A DNA stretch of 39,540 nucleotides from Lachnospiraceae bacterium (GTDB lineage: Bacteria > Bacillota > Clostridia > Lachnospirales > Lachnospiraceae): assembly GCA_021203145.1 (NCBI GenBank), contig JAJQBS010000118.1, forward strand, positions 1 to 39,540, written 5' to 3'. How positions within the stretch are numbered: the stretch's first letter is position 1; each line of letters starts with the position of its first letter. Both the position numbers and the translations under genes were made by a program. This document shows positions 35,223 through 39,540 of the stretch, piece after piece. A model generated the notes under the pieces. The model saw nothing but the letters and a program-made list of their open reading frames with translations, made no database searches and had not been told where the DNA came from.

Positions 35223-36492
35223 TGAAGAGATGATTACGGACAGCCTTGCCCGCATGCTGGAGGAAACGGAACGCTATGAGCTGGATATCTACAAAGCTTA
35301 TTCGGGTCGGGAAGCACTGCGTCTTTTAAATGAGTATTCTTTTGATATTGTGATTTCCGATATTTCCATGCCGGGGATGTCAGGGGTGGATCTGGCCGGG
35401 ATAATCTGCCGGAGATGGCCTCTGTGCCATGTGATTTTTCAGACGGGATATGAGGATTTTGAATATGCGCGGCAGGCCATTCGGCATAAGGTTGCCCACT
35501 ATATTCTGAAAAATGAGGGAGACGAAGTATTGCTGGGCGCGATCGGCGAGTGCATTCAGGCGATTGAGCACGATACGGATATTCGAAAAACTCTGGAAAA
35601 GGCAAAAGAAGGGAAACGGATTTACGATAAAATACTGCGGATGAATACGCTCCAGGGCATGCTGTGGAAAAAGGATCTGCGGCAGGAGGAGCGCGCGCGG
35701 TTGTTTGATGAGACGGCTATCCGGCTGAATCCGGCGGAGGATGTGATGCTTCTGGCGGGGCGGATTGAGCAGGAGCGGACAGATGAATTATCCATGGCCG
35801 CGGATATGATCCTGAAAGAAAAAACCGGGTACGCGGTTCTAAGTGAAATCATATGGATGGATAAGCATGTGATCCTGTGGGTGTTACAGCCCGCAAAAAC
35901 CGGCGAGCTGGAATATGCCAGGGCCGTTATAAAAGGTATGGCCGAAAATATAAAGCGAACGATTGAGAAAATATCGAATCTGCGGATATCTTTTGTGTTC
36001 CAGGAGGAGCCGGCAAAATGGGAACGGCTGCCTGAGACCTTTGAACACCTGTATAACATTGTTTCTGACTGCCTGACATCGGACTGGAGAATCGCCATGG
36101 CGGGCGCGGATTTTTTCGAGGAGAGAGACCAGAAGGATATCACGGAAAACGGGGCGAACGTGAATCTGTCCTTTGTAAGAAGGCTTGAGAAGTATATGAG
36201 AGGACATATCGGGGAGGATTTGACCCTGTGCGCCTTATCTGAAAAGGTACATCTGAACGCTTCTTATTTATCAAGAAGATACAAGGAGCTGGCGGGTCGG
36301 ACTCTTTCGGAGGCAATTCTGGAGATGCGCATGGAGGCGGCGTGCGATATGCTGCAGAATACAAATCTGAAGATCAGCGAGGTGGCAAATCGCTGCGGAT
36401 ATGAAAGCGTGCCAAGCTTTACCAGAGTATTTAAGAAAATGAAAGGCGTCACTCCTCAGAGCTGGCGCGACGGGCATGCGGTCATTTTGTGA
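35197..36492 (+). CDS. Response regulator with AraC-type DNA-binding domain, YesN type
   Basis: 431 residues. The receiver domain (about 1-125) has the acidic pocket DD at residues 8-9 and the phosphorylation site Asp55 in SDISMPGMSG. A middle helical region leads to a C-terminal AraC helix-turn-helix pair (about 330-428), with CGYESVPSFTRVFKKMKGVTP as signature. The ATG at 35197 follows AAAGGAAAAAAGG; the frame extends to 35119 inside the kinase gene but that part does not look like a receiver domain. It would activate the importer genes just downstream. Confidence 0.94.
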   Translation: MYRLLVVDDEEMITDSLARMLEETERYELDIYKAYSGREALRLLNEYSFDIVISDISMPGMSGVDLAGIICRRWPLCHVIFQTGYEDFEYARQAIRHKVAHYILKNEGDEVLLGAIGECIQAIEHDTDIRKTLEKAKEGKRIYDKILRMNTLQGMLWKKDLRQEERARLFDETAIRLNPAEDVMLLAGRIEQERTDELSMAADMILKEKTGYAVLSEIIWMDKHVILWVLQPAKTGELEYARAVIKGMAENIKRTIEKISNLRISFVFQEEPAKWERLPETFEHLYNIVSDCLTSDWRIAMAGADFFEERDQKDITENGANVNLSFVRRLEKYMRGHIGEDLTLCALSEKVHLNASYLSRRYKELAGRTLSEAILEMRMEAACDMLQNTNLKISEVANRCGYESVPSFTRVFKKMKGVTPQSWRDGHAVIL

Positions 36493-36502
36493 CAGGCTTT
36501 GA

Positions 36503-36512
36503 GGGGGGGGGG
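36503..36512 (+). repeat. Run of ten G in the gap before the second importer
   Basis: Ten consecutive G lie 11 nt after the stop of the response regulator and about 70 bp before the next promoter's -35 box. Such runs are prone to length change in replication and to sequencing error. The rest of the 163-bp gap is A/T-rich. Confidence 0.8.
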
Positions 36513-36582
36513 AAGCGTTCCTTTATCCGATTGTGCAAATCAAACAGGTAAAAAATGGATAATAAACGTAAAAAACGAATTA

Positions 36583-36611
36583 TATACAAACAATTGCGGC
36601 GGAACTATAAT
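36583..36611 (+). promoter_or_regulatory. Promoter of the second importer operon
   Basis: TATACA (36583-36588) and a perfect TATAAT (36606-36611) are 17 bp apart, giving a transcript that starts near 36618, about 38 nt before the ATG. A weak -35 box fits activation by the response regulator encoded just upstream. Confidence 0.5.
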
Positions 36612-36655
36612 TTAATTGTATAAAATACACAAACCTAAGAATGGGAGGAATAAAT

Positions 36656-38290
36656 ATGAAAAGAAGAAAGAAAATAGTTGCCGCGGCTTTGATTATGGCG
36701 ATCGGTATCTGTGAAACCGGACCGGCGGTGTGCAGAGCGGAAGCGTCAGATAGTGATACGGATCCGTTTGGGCGCTATGAGGAAACGGTGGAGATTACTT
36801 CGGTAAAGAATCTGGGGGCCGGAATTGAATTTCCAGAGGGCGAGTCCCTGGACGACAATGTGTGGACAAGACTGTATGAGGAAGAGCTGAACATCAAGGT
36901 GAACTGGCTGTGGTCCACAAGCTCGGATCAGTATGATCAGAAGGTGAATATCGCGATTACGTCGAACGATATTCCGGATGTCATGTGTGTAAGTGCTACA
37001 CAGCTGAAGCTGATGTATGACAACGAACAGATTATGGACATCACGGATATAGCGGCGGACTACCTGGCCGACTATACGAAGGAGGTTCTTGAATCGGACG
37101 GCGGAACCGGACTTGCGTCGGCGACATTTGACGACAGGCTGTACGCGATTCCTGCTGTAGGCGCCGGGCTGCTGTCCGGAGAGGTGCTCTGGGTGCGTAC
37201 AGACTGGCTGGAGAATCTGGGGCTGGAGCTCCCGGAGACAGTAGACGATATGCTGGCCATAGCGGAGGCGTTTTCAACACAAGATCCGGACGGAAACGGC
37301 GTGGATGACACCTACGGCCTGGCGGTGACGAAGGATCTTTACGGCACCGGCTTTGCGGATCTTTTAGGATTCTTCAATGCCTATAACGCTTACCCGACGA
37401 TCTGGGTAAATAATGATGGCACACTGGAATATGGCGGCATTTCAGACGAGGTGAAAACGGCGCTTGGTGTTTTGAATGAGATGTATGAAAACGGATATAT
37501 CGATCCGGAGTTTGGTGTGAAGGATTCCAGCAAGGTGTGTGAAGATGTCGCAGCGGGCAAAATCGGAATGATGTTCGGAAATTACTGGAATATGGCCTGG
37601 ATCAATGACGCGAAGGTAGCCGATCCGACATATGAGTGGGTGCCGGTAGCGATTCCTTCTCTGGATGGAGAGACCGCCGGAAAGGCTTCACTTCCTATGG
37701 GGACTTCCTCTTATTATGTCATCAGCAAGGACTGCGAGAACCCGGAAGCGGTGATCCGCCTGCTGAACCTGCAGCTTGAGAAGAACTATGGGGAGAGTGC
37801 GGAGCCGGATATTTATAACATTACTCCGGAAGGATACGGCCCGTATCAGTACACGGTGATCGCGGTGGAACCGCCCATGAAAAATATTACTGCGGCGTTA
37901 AAGGTCACAGCGGTAATGAATGGCGAGGCGGATGAAGATACGCTCAACGCGGAAGAGGACGGATACTATCAGATGTGCCTGGAGGCTTTAGCCGGAAACT
38001 ACGGAAACAACAACTGGCATCAGCTGAAGATGTGGGGCCCGGGAGGTGCTCTCGGTGTAATGAATACCTACTGGGAGGAAGGAAATTATGTAGAGGAAGC
38101 CTATTACGCCGCGCCGACCGAAACCATGACGGAAAAACAGTCTACCCTTGACAAACAGATGCTGCAGGATTATACGACGATTATCCTGGAAGGAGACCTG
38201 GATCTGTTTGATGAATTCGTGGCGAACTGGTATAAGCTCGGCGGCGAGACCATTACGGAGGAAGTAAATGCCTGGTATGCTGAGCAGTAG
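36656..38290 (+). CDS. Solute-binding protein of an LplA-type sugar importer
   Basis: 544 residues. A basic N-terminus and hydrophobic core (IVAAALIMAIGICETGPAVC) form a signal peptide likely cut after RAEA; no proper lipobox is present, which is unusual in this family where lipoproteins dominate. The mature part has the family features WTRLYEEELNIKVNW, SNDIPDVMCVSA, WVRTDWLENLGLELPET and an EF-hand-like calcium loop DPDGNGVDDTYGL. GGGAGG lies 8 nt before the ATG at 36656; the ATG at 36641 precedes that site. It is the first gene after the two-component system and is followed by a hairpin and an LplB-type permease. Confidence 0.92.
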   Translation: MKRRKKIVAAALIMAIGICETGPAVCRAEASDSDTDPFGRYEETVEITSVKNLGAGIEFPEGESLDDNVWTRLYEEELNIKVNWLWSTSSDQYDQKVNIAITSNDIPDVMCVSATQLKLMYDNEQIMDITDIAADYLADYTKEVLESDGGTGLASATFDDRLYAIPAVGAGLLSGEVLWVRTDWLENLGLELPETVDDMLAIAEAFSTQDPDGNGVDDTYGLAVTKDLYGTGFADLLGFFNAYNAYPTIWVNNDGTLEYGGISDEVKTALGVLNEMYENGYIDPEFGVKDSSKVCEDVAAGKIGMMFGNYWNMAWINDAKVADPTYEWVPVAIPSLDGETAGKASLPMGTSSYYVISKDCENPEAVIRLLNLQLEKNYGESAEPDIYNITPEGYGPYQYTVIAVEPPMKNITAALKVTAVMNGEADEDTLNAEEDGYYQMCLEALAGNYGNNNWHQLKMWGPGGALGVMNTYWEEGNYVEEAYYAAPTETMTEKQSTLDKQMLQDYTTIILEGDLDLFDEFVANWYKLGGETITEEVNAWYAEQ

Positions 38291-38332
38291 GGCAGCAGAA
38301 AACCTGTGGAAAATAAGGCGCAGAGAAATGAT

Positions 38333-38353
38333 GTGGGGAACGAAGTTCCCCAC
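38333..38353 (+). terminator. Intercistronic hairpin after the binding-protein gene
   Basis: GTGGGGAAC and GTTCCCCAC form a perfect 9-bp stem with a GAA loop, followed by TTATTTAT instead of a clean T run. It probably protects the binding-protein mRNA end or causes partial termination, as does the hairpin after the first binding-protein gene. Confidence 0.6.
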
Positions 38354-38375
38354 TTATTTATAAAGGAGCGAAAGA

Positions 38376-39290
38376 ATGTTAAAAAATCAAACCAGGTCTA
38401 AAAAACATTTTCGATATCTGCATCTGCATCTGATGCTGCTTCCGGCATTAGTACTGCTGATTATCTATAATTATATTCCTCTGGTGGGGAATGTCATGGC
38501 GTTCGAAAAGTTCAATCCTAACAAAGGCTTTTTTGGGTCGCAATGGATTGGACTGGAAAATTTCCGGTATGTATTCAGTCTTCCGGATATCTGGCAGGTG
38601 ATCTGGAATACTTTTTATATTGCCGTGATGAAAATTATTATGGGAATCGTGGTCCCGGTGATTGTCGCTTTGATGTTAAACGAAGTGACTGCTGTGAAAT
38701 TTAAGCGCACGCTGCAGACGATTGTTTATTTTCCTCATTTTCTGAGCTGGGTGATACTGGCCGGCATATTAGTGGATATCTTATCCCCGTCCAGCGGAAT
38801 CATTGGCAATCTGTTCACTGCGCTGGGGCTTGAACCGATCTATTTTCTGGGAGATTCAAACTGGTTTCCGTATACAATGGTGCTGACGGAAACCTGGAAG
38901 GAGTTTGGCTTTGGGACGATTGTATATCTGGCCGCGCTGACGGGAATTGATCCTTCCCTTTATGAGGCTTCCATGATTGATGGAGCCGGGCGGTGGAAGC
39001 AGACGCTCCATGTAACGCTTCCCGGCCTGCTGCCGACGGTCATGCTGATGGCGATTCTGTCCATCGGTAATATTTTTAACGCGGGATTTGACCAGATCTT
39101 TAACCTGTACAGCCCGCAGGTGTACAGCACCGGTGATATCCTGGATACGATGGTCTACCGGATGGGCATGTTGAATGCGCAGTACAGTGTATCGACTGCT
39201 ATTGGGCTGTTTAAATCCGTGGTTTCCTTCATTGTGCTGGCAATGTCATACCTGTTGGCGTATAAATTTACAGATTATCGTGTGTTCTGA
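38376..39290 (+). CDS. Sugar ABC transporter permease, LplB type
   Basis: 304 residues with about six membrane helices, beginning at LMLLPALVLLIIYNYIPLVGNVMAF, followed by the family-typical FEKFNPNKGFFGSQWIGLEN. The EAA loop reads YEASMIDGAGRWKQTLHV, then LPGLLP. AAAGGAG precedes the ATG. It forms the channel with the LplC-type permease that follows, which is truncated here. Transport would again depend on an ATPase from elsewhere. Confidence 0.94.
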   Translation: MLKNQTRSKKHFRYLHLHLMLLPALVLLIIYNYIPLVGNVMAFEKFNPNKGFFGSQWIGLENFRYVFSLPDIWQVIWNTFYIAVMKIIMGIVVPVIVALMLNEVTAVKFKRTLQTIVYFPHFLSWVILAGILVDILSPSSGIIGNLFTALGLEPIYFLGDSNWFPYTMVLTETWKEFGFGTIVYLAALTGIDPSLYEASMIDGAGRWKQTLHVTLPGLLPTVMLMAILSIGNIFNAGFDQIFNLYSPQVYSTGDILDTMVYRMGMLNAQYSVSTAIGLFKSVVSFIVLAMSYLLAYKFTDYRVF

Positions 39291-39304
39291 AAAGGGGTGA
39301 AAGT

Positions 39305-39496
39305 TTGAAAAAGTCATTTGGAAGAAAAGTTTTTCTGTTTTTTAACTATACGATTCTTGTCTTTCTTGCTTTGACCTGCCTGATTCCGATCCTGAACCAG
39401 CTCGCGATTTCGTTCAGCGCCAGCAGCGCGGTAGCGTCCGGCTCCGTCGGCCTGCTTCCGGTGGATTTTACGCTGGATTCCTATAAGTACTGGTGA
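39305..39496 (+). pseudogene. LplC-type ABC permease, broken after 63 codons
   Basis: A TTG start preceded by AAGGGGTG gives MKKSFGRKVFLFFNYTILVFLALTCLIPI..., the first membrane helix and the SFSASSAVASGSVGLLPVDFTLDSYKY stretch that opens LplC-type permeases (normally about 290-300 residues). The frame then stops at TGG TGA. Neither other frame continues the family sequence in the remaining 44 bases, so a simple frameshift does not explain it. An insertion at about 39490 is the likeliest cause; the rest of the gene would lie beyond the window. Confidence 0.72.
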
Positions 39497-39540
39497 GTTA
39501 AAAGTTTTTTTATTATCACAAGGGCGTGAAAACCCCTTGT
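39497..39540. mobile_element. Possible edge of an inserted element interrupting the LplC gene
   Basis: The sequence after the break is A/T-rich (AGTTTTTTTATTATC) and ends in a hairpin with 7-bp arms ACAAGGG and CCCTTGT (39518-39524 and 39534-39540). It does not encode permease residues in any frame. It could be the end of an insertion sequence or intron, but only 44 bases are visible and no known end is recognised. Confidence 0.3.

Noticed and set aside
39497..39540. Group II intron 5' end
   Set aside because: The first bases after the break (GTGAG) differ from the usual GTGCG, and too little sequence is visible to see intron domains.

Overview
The window looks like a carbohydrate-utilisation region from a gut-type member of the Clostridia, most likely Lachnospiraceae. 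This is inferred from the protein families: AraC and YesM/YesN regulators, ABC sugar importers without their own ATPase, DUF5107, DUF5696 and YIP1 proteins, purine-rich Shine-Dalgarno sites and CcpA-like elements. No rRNA, tRNA, CRISPR array or complete mobile element was seen.

Layout. (1) Bases 1-498: the 5' end of a leftward solute-binding-protein gene with a clear promoter and operator-like palindromes. (2) 499-5220: a leftward AraC-family regulator divergent from a 1184-residue DUF5107/TPR protein. (3) 5264-6584: a second leftward AraC regulator and a 487-bp divergent control region that holds an AraC-type direct repeat (21-bp period) and a cre-like site. (4) 6585-20437: a rightward ABC-import block with two unusual solute-binding proteins (one with Ig-like tail domains, one fused to jelly-roll modules), two permease pairs, an NHL-repeat/TPR membrane protein (frameshifted), a YIP1-family protein and a DUF5696 protein. 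(5) 20478-33397: a glycosidase block with a secreted clan GH-D enzyme, a GH36 alpha-galactosidase (frameshifted), a GH95-like enzyme, a GH2 beta-mannosidase and a GH38 alpha-mannosidase. (6) 33438-39496: a YesM/YesN-type two-component system, then an LplA/LplB/LplC-type importer whose last permease breaks off after 63 codons near the window edge.

Working model (inference): the secreted GH-D enzyme trims a galactose-decorated glycan outside the cell. The multi-component importer takes up oligosaccharides using an ATPase encoded elsewhere. The signal-less alpha-galactosidase, GH95-like, beta-mannosidase and alpha-mannosidase enzymes then dismantle them in the cytoplasm. The enzyme mix points to a glycan with mannose, galactose and perhaps fucose or L-galactose, but the exact substrate cannot be read from sequence.

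The most unusual aspects are: the importer module linked to NHL, YIP1 and DUF5696 proteins; the modular binding proteins; short in-frame repeats inserted in three genes; two single-base frameshifts in homopolymers; and a decayed 68-bp tandem duplication of a gene end.
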